From Micromonospora okii (GTDB lineage: Bacteria > Actinomycetota > Actinomycetes > Mycobacteriales > Micromonosporaceae), in contig NZ_BBZF01000028.1 in the NCBI RefSeq assembly GCF_020884795.1, positions 1 through 64,000 on the forward strand: DNA of 64,000 nt. Direction: 5' to 3'. Each line of letters starts with the position of its first letter. Position 1 is the first letter of the stretch. The translations under genes and the position numbers were made by a program. Below the pieces are notes generated by a model. The model made no database searches. It saw only the letters and a program-made list of their open reading frames with translations, and was not told the origin of the DNA. Shown in pieces: positions 7,554-17,400 of the stretch.

Positions 7554-9736
7554 GCGCCCCCGTCGACGCGGAGCCCCAGGCAGCCACGCCGGACGGGCCG
7601 CCCGTCGGCGCCCGGGATACCGGTCGGGTCGCACCGCCCGGCACCACGTACCTGCGGGCCCGGCTCTTCCTCGCGGAGCAGCGGGTCCGGCGGGCCGTCG
7701 CGGCCGCGCGGGCGGCGGACCCGGCCCCGGACGACCCGCTGCGCGGGCTGCACGTCTCCGACGACGACGCCTGGCGGCTCGTGGACGACCCCGCCCCGCC
7801 CGCCCCCGACGAGATCGCCGCCGACGCGGTGGAGACCGCCGACCGGTGGGCCGACCGGGCCCGCGCGGCGGGCGCCCGGGTGCCGCTGCGGGAGGTGGCC
7901 GAGGACTTCGGGCTGACCCCGCTGGACGTGGAGGTGCTGCTGATCGCGCTCCTGCCCGACCTGGACCGGCGCTACGAGAAGCTGTACGGGTACCTCAACG
8001 ACGACGTGACCCGACGCCGGGCGACGACCGGGCTGGCCCTGTCGCTCTGCGGCGCGTCCCCGGTCGCCGGCCCGGCCCGCGCCCGCCTCGCCGACACCGG
8101 GCCGCTGGTGGGCGGAGGGTTGCTCCTGGTGGAGGAGCCCGAGCGGCCCTTCCTGACCCGTGCGCTGCGGGTGCCGGACCGGGTGACCGCGCACCTGCTC
8201 GGCTCCGGCGGCGTCGACCGCCGGCTCGACGGCCTGGTCCGCCGGCCGACGGGCCCGGTCGGCGGGCCGGGGCCGACGCGGGTGGAGCCGGACCGGGTGA
8301 CCGCCGGGCTGGCGGCGGCGATCCGCGCCGGCGACCGGCTGGCCTACCTCCGCGAGGAGCCCGGCGGGGCGGCCGGCGAGCTGGCCGCCGCCGCGCTCGC
8401 CGCCGCCGGCCGGCGCACGCTCGCTCTCGACCTCGACGCGCTCACCGCCGACCCGGCGCCGGAGGAGGCCCTGGCCGTCGCGGTGCGGGAGGCCCGGCTG
8501 CACCGGGCGGGGCTGGTCGTCGGCCCGGTCGACACCCTCGACCCGGCGGCCGGGCCGGCCCACGCCCGGCTGCTGCGCCGGCTCGCCGGCCTCCCGGTGC
8601 CGGTGCTGCTCACCGGCCGGCTGCGCTGGGACCCGCACTGGGCCGAGGAGTCCCCGCTGCTGGCGACCGCCCATCCGGTCGCCGCAGCGGAGCGGGCCCG
8701 GCTGTGGCGGGACGCGCTGGCCGGGCGGTCGGCGCGGGTGGCGGTCGACGTCGACCCGGAGCGGGAGCTGTCGGCGTACGTGCTGGCCCCCGACCAGACG
8801 CGGCGGGCGGCGGTCGCGGCGGCGCAGCAGGCCGTCCTCGACGGGGCGGCCCGGGTCGCCGCCCGGCACGTCCGGGCGGGGGTGCGCTCGCAGAACGCGG
8901 CGGCGCTGGAGCGGCTGGCCCGGCGGGTGGAGCCCGCCGTCGGCTGGGACGACCTGGTGCTCCCGGCCCCGGTGCGCGACCAGCTCACCGAGCTGGCGCT
9001 GCGGGTGCGCCACCGCGAGCAGGTGCTCGGCGGCTGGCGGCTGCGCCCGGGCGGCGGGCGGGGCCGCGGGGTGACGGCCCTGTTCGCCGGGGGCTCCGGC
9101 ACGGGCAAGACGATGTCCGCCGAGGTGGTCGCCGCCGACCTGGGCCTCGACCTGTACGTGGTGGACCTGTCCACGGTGGTCGACAAGTACGTCGGGCAGA
9201 CCGAGAAGAACCTGGAGCGGATCTTCACGGAGGCGGCCGGGGTCAACGGGGTGCTGCTGTTCGACGAGGCCGACGCGATCTTCGGCAAGCGCTCGGAGGT
9301 CAGCGACGCCCACGACCGGTACGCGAACCTGGAGAGCGCGTACCTGTTGCAGCGGATGGAGTCCTTCGACGGCGTCGCGGTGCTCACCACGAACCTGCGG
9401 GCCAACCTGGACGAGGCGTTCCTGCGCCGGCTCGACGTCATCGTGGACTTCCCGACCCCCGACGCGACCCAGCGGCGGGCGCTGTGGGACCGCTGCCTCG
9501 GCACCGAGCTGCCCCGCGCCGACGATGTCGACCTGGACCGCTGCGCGGGGGACTTCGAGCTCAGCGGCGGCGGCATCCGGGCGTGCGCGGTCAGCGCCGG
9601 CTACCTGGCCGCCGCAGCCGGGACACCCGTGACCATGGCGATGCTGGTGGCCGCCGCGCAGCGCGAGTACCGCAAGCTGGGCCGGTTGGTCCTGCCCGGG
9701 GCGGCGGCGAACGGCACGGGACCGCGCCGTCGCTGA
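7550..9736 (+). CDS. eCIS AAA+ ATPase (Pvc15/Afp15-like)
   Basis: 728 residues, GTG start overlapping the preceding stop. The N-terminal about 450 residues are an alpha-helical family-specific region. The AAA+ module follows, with Walker A GGSGTGKT (residues 514-521), Walker B LLFDEADA (Asp572/Glu573), sensor-1 at LTTNL and an arginine-finger candidate in AFLRRLD. Each eCIS locus has one such ATPase; it is needed for assembly or stability of the particle and works in the producer cytoplasm. Its size fits the actinobacterial members. A short hairpin follows, and the convergent DUF4157 gene begins beyond it. Confidence 0.9.
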   Translation: MSAPVDAEPQAATPDGPPVGARDTGRVAPPGTTYLRARLFLAEQRVRRAVAAARAADPAPDDPLRGLHVSDDDAWRLVDDPAPPAPDEIAADAVETADRWADRARAAGARVPLREVAEDFGLTPLDVEVLLIALLPDLDRRYEKLYGYLNDDVTRRRATTGLALSLCGASPVAGPARARLADTGPLVGGGLLLVEEPERPFLTRALRVPDRVTAHLLGSGGVDRRLDGLVRRPTGPVGGPGPTRVEPDRVTAGLAAAIRAGDRLAYLREEPGGAAGELAAAALAAAGRRTLALDLDALTADPAPEEALAVAVREARLHRAGLVVGPVDTLDPAAGPAHARLLRRLAGLPVPVLLTGRLRWDPHWAEESPLLATAHPVAAAERARLWRDALAGRSARVAVDVDPERELSAYVLAPDQTRRAAVAAAQQAVLDGAARVAARHVRAGVRSQNAAALERLARRVEPAVGWDDLVLPAPVRDQLTELALRVRHREQVLGGWRLRPGGGRGRGVTALFAGGSGTGKTMSAEVVAADLGLDLYVVDLSTVVDKYVGQTEKNLERIFTEAAGVNGVLLFDEADAIFGKRSEVSDAHDRYANLESAYLLQRMESFDGVAVLTTNLRANLDEAFLRRLDVIVDFPTPDATQRRALWDRCLGTELPRADDVDLDRCAGDFELSGGGIRACAVSAGYLAAAAGTPVTMAMLVAAAQREYRKLGRLVLPGAAANGTGPRRR

Positions 9737-9763
9737 CGCCCCGCCCGCCGCCGCGTCGGGGCG
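9737..9763. terminator. short hairpin between convergent genes
   Basis: A 7-bp stem (CGCCCCG 9737-9743 with CGGGGCG 9757-9763) lies directly after the ATPase stop and before the end of the opposing DUF4157 gene. It could end transcription from either side. Confidence 0.4.
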
Positions 9764-9797
9764 GCCCCTCCCGCGTCGCGCGGGCACGGGCAGCCGG

Positions 9798-11105
9798 TCA
9801 GAGTGAGACGTCCCACTCGTGGTCGCCGGCGGCGGCGTGGTCGATCGCGCCGCTCTGCGGCGGGTTCTCGGGGTCGAAGTCGGAGGTGAGGCTGTGTCTC
9901 ATCTCCGGGCTGCTGACCCAGGTCTGGCTCTCCGCGTCCCGCCGCCTGACCCGCCACCGGAAGCGCACCTCGTACCTGGCCAGCCAACTGCCCTCGCCGA
10001 TCGCGCTGGTGGTGGAGAAGCCTGGGTCGTCGTTGAAGACGATGGCCGCCGGCGATGTCTGGATGACCGGGTTGGTGTAGTTCGGGCGGTACGGCCCGTC
10101 CTGCGCCCACGGCCTGCCCTCGTGCTGCGGGGAGCCCACCGCGCCGTCCTCGTCCACCGTGTACGCGACGAACTCGTCGGTGACCTCCTGCCGGAAGTCG
10201 TAGAGCGTCGCTGCCGACAGCGCCGCGTTGTCCGGCCGGTGCAGGGTGGCCGCCTGGGTGAACCCGATGGACTGGCGCGTGTCCAGTCGCTGGGTGCTCG
10301 GGCCGTCGTAGGCGGAAGTGAAGGTCAGCCGGGGGGCGTTGAGGTCCGCCTCCGGTTTGGACCGCGACCGGGTGGCGCGACCGCTGTACGGCCCGGTTTG
10401 GTCGGTCGTCTTGGTGCGTACCGCCTTCGGCAGCCGCTGCACGGGGGTCTGCGCCCCGGGGCCGGCGAGGGAGGGCAGCTCGACGGTGGCCGGGTCGGCC
10501 TGCGCAGGGACGTCGGTGGTGAGGGCGCGGTGGGCCGTCGCCTCGGCCTCGCGTTCGAACCGGTCGTCGGGGTCGCTCACCCGTAGCCCGGTGCCGTCGT
10601 CGGTGCCGGCGACCGGGCCCAGTCGCTGCTGGATGACGTGGGTCAGCTCGTGGGCCAGGGTGTGCCGGTCACCCCCGCCCTCGCCGAGCACCACGTGGTT
10701 GCCGGAGGTGTACGCCCGCGCGCCCAGCTCCGCCGCCGACACGCGCGCCGCCGTGTCGTCGTGGACCCGTACGTCGGAGAAGTCCGACCCGAGCCGGGCC
10801 TCCATGTCGACGCGGGTCGCCTCGTCGAGGGGCCGGCCGCCGCCGCGCAGCACCTCGTGCACGGTGGAGCGCTGGACGGCGGGTGTGTCGTGGCCGCAGC
10901 CCGCGCCGTGCTCGTGCTCGTCGCGCTCGATCATCCGGGACGCGGCGCGGTTGCCCACCGTTCGCTGCAGGGCGAGGACCTCGCCCGGGCTGCGCCCCGC
11001 GCCGCCGCCGAGTGCGGGCGCGTCGCCGCTGCGGCCGTTGGGCGGGGCGGAGCGTACCCGCTCCTCCCGTGAGCCGGATGTCGCTACGGGCCGCTGAGCA
11101 CGCAC
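9798..11105 (-). CDS. DUF4157 HExxH protein, candidate eCIS cargo
   Basis: 435 residues from GTG 11105, chosen because AGGAGG lies six bases upstream; ATG 11135 in the same frame has no such site. An N-terminal segment carries the LALQRTVGNRA motif (about residues 44-54), common at the start of DUF4157 proteins in eCIS loci. The DUF4157 core follows (about 90-185) with the zinc-peptidase motif HELTH (152-156). VQR tripeptides occur at 77-79 and 222-224. The C-terminal about 180 residues are a polar, beta-rich domain I do not recognise. DUF4157 is known as a marker of eCIS-associated effectors, so I infer a loaded payload with an unknown C-terminal activity. It is transcribed against the structural genes and probably regulated apart. 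Confidence 0.72.
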   Translation of the reverse strand: MRAQRPVATSGSREERVRSAPPNGRSGDAPALGGGAGRSPGEVLALQRTVGNRAASRMIERDEHEHGAGCGHDTPAVQRSTVHEVLRGGGRPLDEATRVDMEARLGSDFSDVRVHDDTAARVSAAELGARAYTSGNHVVLGEGGGDRHTLAHELTHVIQQRLGPVAGTDDGTGLRVSDPDDRFEREAEATAHRALTTDVPAQADPATVELPSLAGPGAQTPVQRLPKAVRTKTTDQTGPYSGRATRSRSKPEADLNAPRLTFTSAYDGPSTQRLDTRQSIGFTQAATLHRPDNAALSAATLYDFRQEVTDEFVAYTVDEDGAVGSPQHEGRPWAQDGPYRPNYTNPVIQTSPAAIVFNDDPGFSTTSAIGEGSWLARYEVRFRWRVRRRDAESQTWVSSPEMRHSLTSDFDPENPPQSGAIDHAAAGDHEWDVSL

Positions 11106-11326
11106 GAGGCGCCTCCTAGCTGGGAGGGCGGGCATCGACGCCCACGGTAGTCCCGGCCGCGCCGGCCGGTCGAGGTGCGCGCGGCCAGGATCACGGGCCG
11201 GGGCGACCGGGGCGGTGTGTCCCAAAGGGACAGCGCGGGGCCGTTTGGCGGGGGGCGGTCGCGGCAACTACTGAGCGGACAGCTCGGTCGGATGCCGAGG
11301 AGGCCCAGGACGGAGAGGAGTCGGCG

Positions 11327-11557
11327 ATGGCCAAGGGTGACGTCGACACGTACCACGAGGACGGGCAGTGGAAGAACCGCCCGGAGGGCAACCAGCAGGC
11401 GAGCAGCACCCACGCCACCAAGGACGAGGCGCAGGACCGGGGGCGGGAGATGGCCCAGGACCGGGGCGTGGAGCACGTGATCAAGAAGCAGGACGGCACG
11501 ATCGGGGAGAAGAACACGTACCCCCGCAGCCGCGACCCCCGGGAGATCCCGGGCTGA
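11327..11557 (+). CDS. DUF2188 small protein
   Basis: 76 residues, very hydrophilic. It fits the DUF2188 pattern: an N-terminal beta strand (VDTYHEDGQWKNRPEGN), an alpha helix with ATKDEAQDRGREMA and a final strand VEHVIKKQDGTIGEKNTY. The function is unknown; members are small cytosolic proteins. A strong GGAGAGGAG site precedes the ATG. It sits between the DUF4157 gene and the sheath gene but is probably an independent gene, since about 200 bases separate it from the sheath. Confidence 0.78.
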   Translation: MAKGDVDTYHEDGQWKNRPEGNQQASSTHATKDEAQDRGREMAQDRGVEHVIKKQDGTIGEKNTYPRSRDPREIPG

Positions 11558-11758
11558 CGGTCGACGGGCGGCCCGGGCCCGCCGCGCCGCGCCCGGCTTC
11601 CTTCCCGGGCGGCCAGGCGGATGGTCTGACGACCGGCGGGCCGGGCCGCCTGCCCCTGCGGCGCGGATTCTGCCCCCGCGCCGCCCGTACGGACCTTCCC
11701 GCCGCCTTCGCGCCCGAGCAGGCTGGCCAGCGTTCGCCGAACTGGCAGAGGAGCTGGC

Positions 11759-13306
11759 ATGCCGACGTACCTGTCCCCAGGCGTGTACGTGGAGGAGGTG
11801 CAGAGCGGTTCGCGGCCCATCGAGGGCGTCGGGACCGCCGTCACCGCCTTCCTCGGATTTGCCGAGAAGGGGCCCTTCCACGCGCCGACCCTGGTCACTA
11901 ACTGGAGCCAGTACGTCCAGCTCTTCGGCGGGATGGTCGAGGGCACCTACCTGGCGCACGCGGTGTACGGGTACTTCGCCAACGGCGGGGGCGTCTGCTA
12001 CGTCGTGCGGATCGGCGACCCGTCGACGAGCCGCAAGCCCGGTGGCGCGGGCGGGCGCAAGGAGTTGCCCGCCGGTGAGCCGTCGGCTCTCGGCACGTTC
12101 CGGGTGGCCGCCCTGCCGTCCGCCGGTGGCGAGGTCGTCGTGGAGGTCGCGGACGTCGAGGGCGAGGGGGCCGGCGACGACCGGTTCCGGCTGGTCGTCC
12201 ACCGCGACGGTCAGGTGGCCGAGGAGTACGAGGGCTCCTTCCGGCGCAACAAGGCGTCCGTGGTCACCCAGGTCCGCGAGCGGTCCAAGCTGATCAGCCT
12301 GGAGGAGGCCGCCCCGGCCAACGCCCTGGCCCGCCCGGCCAAGCAGACGGTCACCCTGGCCCCGCCCGCCGCTCCCGCCGACGCCGTGCCGGCGACGCTC
12401 TCCGCCGACGAGTTCACCGGGGACGTCGACGCCCGCACCGGCCTGGCCGGGCTGGAGGCCATCGACGAGATCACCATGGTCGCGGCCCCGGACCTGATGG
12501 GGGCGTACCAGCAGGGCGTCGTCGACCTGGAGACGGTCAAGGCCGCCCAGCTCGCCCTGATCTCGCACTGCGAGCAGATGGGCGACCGGATGGTGCTGCT
12601 CGACCCGCCGCCGGAGCTGACCGCCCAGCAGGTGCGCGGGTGGCGGCAGGACGAGGCCGGCTACGACTCCCGGTACGCGGCCCTCTACTACCCCTGGGTG
12701 AAGGTCTTCGACCCGAGCACCGGGCGGGCGGTGTTCATGCCGCCCAGCGGCCACCTGGCCGGCCTCTGGTCCCGCAACGACACCGAGCGTGGGGTGCACA
12801 AGGCCCCCGCCAACGAGGTGGTCCGGGGCGTCGTCGACCTGCAGAACAACGTCACCAAGGGCGAGCAGGACCTGCTCAACCCGATCGGCGTCAACTGCAT
12901 CCGGGCCTTCCCCGGGCGCGGCGTGCGGGTCTGGGGCGCGCGGACCCTCTCCTCCGACCCGGCCTGGCGCTACATCAACGTCCGGCGGCTGTTCAACTAC
13001 ATCGAGGAGTCGATCCTCCTCGGCACGCAGTGGGTGGTGTTCGAGCCGAACGACCAGCGGCTGTGGGGCACGATCCGGCGCAACATCTCCGCCTTCCTCA
13101 CCGAGGAGTGGCGGCGGGGGGCCCTGTTCGGGGCGACCGCGGCGGAGGCCTTCTACGTCAAGTGCGACCAGGAGACCAATCCCCCGGAGGTCATCGACCG
13201 GGGTCAGGTGGTGTGCGAGATCGGCATCTGCCCGGTGAAGCCCGCCGAGTTCGTGGTGTTCCGCCTGGCGCAGTTCTCCGACAGCACCAGCCTGGTCAGC
13301 GACTGA
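11759..13306 (+). CDS. eCIS contractile sheath protein
   Basis: 515 residues. It begins with the sheath signature PTYLSPGVYVEEV, and its C-terminal half has the conserved tail-sheath domain (INVRRLFNYIEESI, WVVFEPND, and a final CPVKPAEFVVFRL). Sheath subunits form the outer cylinder that contracts to drive the tube. Phage-tail and eCIS sheaths range from about 350 to 500 residues; the extra length here is an insert at about residues 95-225 that is likely exposed on the sheath surface. AGGAG lies just upstream of ATG 11759. This is the only sheath gene, unlike Afp/PVC loci, which have three. Confidence 0.93.
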   Translation: MPTYLSPGVYVEEVQSGSRPIEGVGTAVTAFLGFAEKGPFHAPTLVTNWSQYVQLFGGMVEGTYLAHAVYGYFANGGGVCYVVRIGDPSTSRKPGGAGGRKELPAGEPSALGTFRVAALPSAGGEVVVEVADVEGEGAGDDRFRLVVHRDGQVAEEYEGSFRRNKASVVTQVRERSKLISLEEAAPANALARPAKQTVTLAPPAAPADAVPATLSADEFTGDVDARTGLAGLEAIDEITMVAAPDLMGAYQQGVVDLETVKAAQLALISHCEQMGDRMVLLDPPPELTAQQVRGWRQDEAGYDSRYAALYYPWVKVFDPSTGRAVFMPPSGHLAGLWSRNDTERGVHKAPANEVVRGVVDLQNNVTKGEQDLLNPIGVNCIRAFPGRGVRVWGARTLSSDPAWRYINVRRLFNYIEESILLGTQWVVFEPNDQRLWGTIRRNISAFLTEEWRRGALFGATAAEAFYVKCDQETNPPEVIDRGQVVCEIGICPVKPAEFVVFRLAQFSDSTSLVSD

Positions 13307-13337
13307 CCGCTCCGACCCTTGACGAAAGGCGGCCACG

Positions 13338-13778
13338 ATGGCCAGTGGTGACACCCTTATCGTGCACAGCTTCCAGGTGGAGCTGGGCGGCATCCAGGTG
13401 GAGCTGGTTCAGGAGGTCAGCGGCCTGACCGTCGAGCTGGACTCGATCGAGGTCAAGTCGGTGACGCCCACCGGCGAGCTGATCATCCGGAAGATCCCCG
13501 GGGCGCGGAAGGCCGGCGAGGTGACCATCACCCGGGGCCTCGACAAGAGCAGCGCCTTCACCGACTGGATCAAGGAGACGTTCCTCAAGGGCGCGGTGGA
13601 GGCGGCCCGGCAGAACATCAGCATCATCCTCAACAACGCGGACAAGTCCGAGACGCGGCGCTTCGACCTGACCAACGCGTGGGTGAGCAAGTGGGAGGGG
13701 CCGGGGCTCAAGGCCGGCGACCCGACGGCGGCGACCGAGAAGGTCACCGTGGTGTACGAGGAGATCAGCGCGCAATGA
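13338..13778 (+). CDS. eCIS inner tube protein 1
   Basis: 146 residues, T4 gp19-like tail tube fold: SFQVELGGIQVELVQEVSGL at the start, then KVTVVYEEI at the end, with the ITRGLDKSSAFTDWIKET helix in between. It forms the hexameric rings of the inner tube. It follows the sheath by 31 bases, and its stop overlaps the next ATG (ATGA). A second tube protein is encoded at 17794-18222; in related systems one builds the main tube and the other the first ring on the baseplate. By its place behind the sheath I infer that this is the main tube subunit. Confidence 0.92.
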   Translation: MASGDTLIVHSFQVELGGIQVELVQEVSGLTVELDSIEVKSVTPTGELIIRKIPGARKAGEVTITRGLDKSSAFTDWIKETFLKGAVEAARQNISIILNNADKSETRRFDLTNAWVSKWEGPGLKAGDPTAATEKVTVVYEEISAQ

Positions 13779-14251
13779 GACGCCGTGGCGTCTCGGCCGG
13801 GGGCCTCGACACCCTCGTCGACCCGGCCGGCGGGCCGGAGGAGCCCGCCGCGTCGGTGGTCGCGCCGCCCGCGCCCGTCCGGCTCCAGACCGAGTTCACC
13901 TTCCAACTGCCCCGGGGGTACGTCGACGAGGACGGCACGGTGCACCGGGACGGCGCCATGCGGCTCGCCACCGCCCGGGACGAGCTGGCGCCCCTGGTCG
14001 ACCTGCGGGTCAAGCAGAACCCGGCGTACCTGTCGATCGTCCTGCTCAGCCTGGTGATCACCCGGCTGGGCACGATCACCCAGGTGCGGGCGGAGGTCGT
14101 GGAGCGGCTCTTCGCCTCCGACCTGGCCTTCCTCCAGGACCTGTACCGGCGGATCAACGCGGAGGGGCACACCCTCGCCGAGGTCACCTGCCCGGCCTGC
14201 GAGTCGGTGTTCGAGGTGGACCTGGCCGGTGGTCGCCCGGGGGAATCGTGA
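13775..14251 (+). CDS. phage-tail assembly/baseplate-type protein with C-terminal CPxC
   Basis: 158 residues. The N-terminal about 45 are disordered. A central beta segment (TEFTFQLPRGYVDEDGTVH) leads into helices (ARDELAPLVDLR, YLSIVLLSLVITRLG) and a conserved end LYRRINAEGHTLAEVTCPACESVFEVDL. This layout resembles T4-type baseplate/tail assembly proteins that end in a CPxC knuckle, although only one cysteine pair is present, so zinc would have to be shared between subunits if it is bound at all. It overlaps both neighbours by four bases and is almost certainly co-translated with tube 1. Its exact role in the particle is not established from sequence. Confidence 0.75.
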   Translation: MRRRGVSAGGLDTLVDPAGGPEEPAASVVAPPAPVRLQTEFTFQLPRGYVDEDGTVHRDGAMRLATARDELAPLVDLRVKQNPAYLSIVLLSLVITRLGTITQVRAEVVERLFASDLAFLQDLYRRINAEGHTLAEVTCPACESVFEVDLAGGRPGES

Positions 14252-14406
14252 CGTACGGGGCCGATCGGCTCCACGAGGAGGTCTCGTACGTCGCCTACCA
14301 CTTCCACTGGCCGCGCGCCGAGATCCTCGACCTCACCCACGCCGAGCGGGCCCGGTACGTGGCGGAGATCGCCCAGATCAACACCAGGATGAACGAAGGT
14401 CAGTGA
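14248..14406 (+). CDS. DUF6760-type small protein
   Basis: A 52-residue protein starting at a GTG that overlaps the preceding stop (GTGA) and ending at TGA 14404-14406. The translated core is EEVSYVAYHFHWPRAEILDL followed by TH and ARYVAEI, matching a small family regularly found between tube and adaptor genes in actinobacterial tail-like clusters. It is too short to stand out by length but is fixed by both overlaps: the next gene starts seven bases after its stop. It may be a tail assembly chaperone-like partner of the previous protein; that is inference. Confidence 0.75.
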   Translation: MTYGADRLHEEVSYVAYHFHWPRAEILDLTHAERARYVAEIAQINTRMNEGQ

Positions 14407-14412
14407 GGCGCG

Positions 14413-17400
14413 ATGGGGCTACGCGAGAGGATGCGGCGGCTGGCCGCCGGCGCCCGCGACCGGCTGGCCGGTCCCGCCGGTGGCCCCTCCCCGTCCCCCG
14501 CCCCGGCCGGCCCGGTTGCGGGGTCCGACGCCCCGACGGCGACGCCCTCCGCGCCTGGGTGGTGGGCCCTGCCGCCGATCCAGCGGGCGGTGGCCACCGG
14601 GCCGGTGCTGGTCAGCGACCTGACCCGGTTCGCCGACCGGCTGGGCACCTTCCGGGACCCGACCCTGCGCACGCCGCTCGATCACCTGGTCAGCGACCAG
14701 GCACCGCTCGGGTTGGTCCGTGACCTGGCCCGGCCCCGGCCGGCCGGTCCGACCGCCGGCCGGGGCCCGCACCTGCCGGCCGTCCAGCGTCGGGTCGCGA
14801 GCGCGCCGGCCGACCCCGCCGACGGTCGACCCGCCCCCGAGGCGTCACAAGGAGCGGACCGCCCTGGCCCCGGGGCGTCACCGGGAGCGGACCGCCCCGG
14901 CCCCGACGCGTATCCCGGTGGTCCGGTCACGGCTCCGGGCCGCCCCACCGCAGCCGGGCCGGCCGCGCCCACGCAGCCGGCACCCGCCCGCCCGGGGCAC
15001 GCGCCCGACCGGCCCCGTCCGACGGACCGGCCCGGATCGGCGGACCGGCCCGGATCGGCGGACCGGCCCGGATCGGCGGACCGGCCCGGATCGGCGGACC
15101 GGCCCGGATCGGCGGGAGCGGCCGGGTCGCTGGTGACCGCGCCCGTGCCCGCGCCGACCCGCCGGCTGGCCGGCACGCCGCGCGCCGGCGTAGCGGCGGC
15201 CCCGCCGCTGACCACGGTCCAGCCGGCGCCCGCGAACTCACCGCCCTCCCGGCCGGTCGCGCCCGCCCCGGCTGCGCCCGTCGAGGCGGTTGTCGCGCCA
15301 CCGGGCCCCGTCACCCCGGCCGACACCGCCCCGCTCGTCCGGCCCGCCGGGTTCGCCCCGCCCGCCCAGGCCACAGCCACCCCCGCCCAGGTCACGACCG
15401 CCCCCACCCAGGCCACGGTCGCGCCCGGCCAGGCCACGCCGAACCAGGCCACGGTCGCGCCCGGCCAGGCCGGCGGGGCCGTCGCCCCGGTCGTCCAGAC
15501 CGCTCCGGCCGTCCCCACCGTCGGGCCCGCGCCGGCCGGGGCTTCGGGCCCCACCGACGGCGGCCCGGGAGCGCCGACGCCCCACGTCGCGCGTGCGCCG
15601 GCCCGGAGCGGCCCGCCCCCGGTGCGGCGAGGTGCGCGGCTGGGCCTCGGTGACCCGCTCCCCTCGCTTCCCGAGACCGCCCGGACCAGCGCGCCCGGTC
15701 GACGCGCCGGCCCCGCACCCGCCGCTGGGCACGGGGCCCGGCCAGGCCAGGTCACGCCGCGGGTCGACTCGGCCTCGCCGCCGGCTGGTCCGGCCGTATC
15801 GCCGCCGGGCCCGGCCGCGCCCCCGATCCGCTCGGGGTCGCCACCGACGCGTCCGGCTTCGCCCCCGACCCGCTCGGGGTCGCCGTCGGTCGGCCCGGGA
15901 TCGCCGCCGGGCGCGCGTCCGGCCGGGCCGGTGGCCGCGCCGGGTTCCCCGGCACGGACCTGGCAGCACACCCCGGGCGACGCCGAGGTCCAACGGGCCC
16001 CCGCCCGCCCGGACCGGGCCGGGCTGGGACCGCCGCTGCCGGCCGACGCGCCGCCGCCCGTGGCACGTCGGAGCCCCCCCGCCCGCGCCGGGGCCACCGG
16101 CTCATCACCGCACGCCCCCCGCACGGTAGACGCGCAGTCGAGCGACGCCCGCCGGGCGGAACCGCCCCGGCCGGTCGGCCCCCGGGCGGCCGACGCGCCC
16201 CGGCCGGACACCCGCGCCGGCGGCTGGCCACAGCCGGACGGTCGCGGGGGCAACGGGGCGCAGCCGGACGCCCCCGCCCGGGCCGATTCCACCGCCCGCC
16301 CCGGCCTGCCCCTCCACACGCCGGCCGGGCCAGCCGCCGATGCCGCGCCGCAGGCCGCAGGAGCCCCGCCCTCCTCCCCGCCCCGGCCGTCCCTGGCCGA
16401 CCAGCCTCCACGCCCCGCCGCTGCCGCGCCGCCTCCGGCCGTCATCGCCCGCACCCCTGGCGGAACGCCGGGGAGACGGCCTTCGCCGGCCGCCCAGGGC
16501 GGCGGCGCGTCGGGCGCCTCGTCCGCTCCGCCACGCGTGCCGATCCGCCCCGCGCCGGCCCGCCGGTCCACGGCCGGGCCGAGCACCGCCGCACCGGCCG
16601 GGCCGGTGGTCCAGCGGCTCCGGCGGCGGCTGCCCGGCACGCCTGGGGCCGCACTCGGCCCCGCGTCCACCGCTGACCCGGCCGCCGCTCCTCCCGCGCC
16701 GCTCGCCGGCCCCGCCACGCCCGCCGCCGGCCCCGCCACCGCGCGTCCCACACCGCCCGCCGGCTTACCGCGGCTGATCCGCCCCGGCCCGACCGGGGAC
16801 TGGGCGGATGCCGCCGAGGCGGGTCCGGTGGAGCGGGACGGTTCCGCCGCCGGACCGACCGGGGTACGCGTACCGCCGCCCGCGCCAGTCCAGCGGCGGC
16901 TGCCGTTGCTGGCCGAGCGCCAACTGTCCCCGCTGACCGAGATGCCGGCGGCGCCGGCCGTGCCGGGCGGGCCGGGTGCGGCCGCCGGTGCCCGGGCCAC
17001 GGTGCCGGTGACCTGGCGGACCCGGGGCCGCTCGGACTCCGGGGCGATCCCGGCTGGGCCGCCCACCCCGTCCGGGCCGCGAGCCGCCGGACCGGCCACC
17101 GTGCAGCGGGTCGCCGGGCCGGCCGCCGCGCGACCGACCGCCCCACCGACCACTGCGCAGTGGGCCGCTGGGCCGACCGCCGCCCGACCGACCGTCCCAC
17201 CCGTCACCGTGCAGCCGACCGCCCGGCCCGCCGCCGTGCAGCGGGCCGCCGGGGCGGGTGGGGGAAGGCTGCCCCCGCCGGCCGTCCCGCCTCGGCCGGC
17301 CGCCGCACCGGGGCGGAGTGCCGCGTCGGGCGTACCCGGGCGGGATCTCGCGTCCAGCGACGTACCGGTGCCCGGGCGGCGGACGGCGGGGCCGGCGGCG

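Noticed and set aside
6971..9787. A 938-residue minus-strand frame
   Set aside because: Antisense to the tail-terminator and AAA+ genes, with no ribosome site and low-complexity composition.
15025..15114. Tandem repeats considered as a CRISPR array or attachment site
   Set aside because: The units are directly adjacent with no spacers and are in frame inside a coding region.
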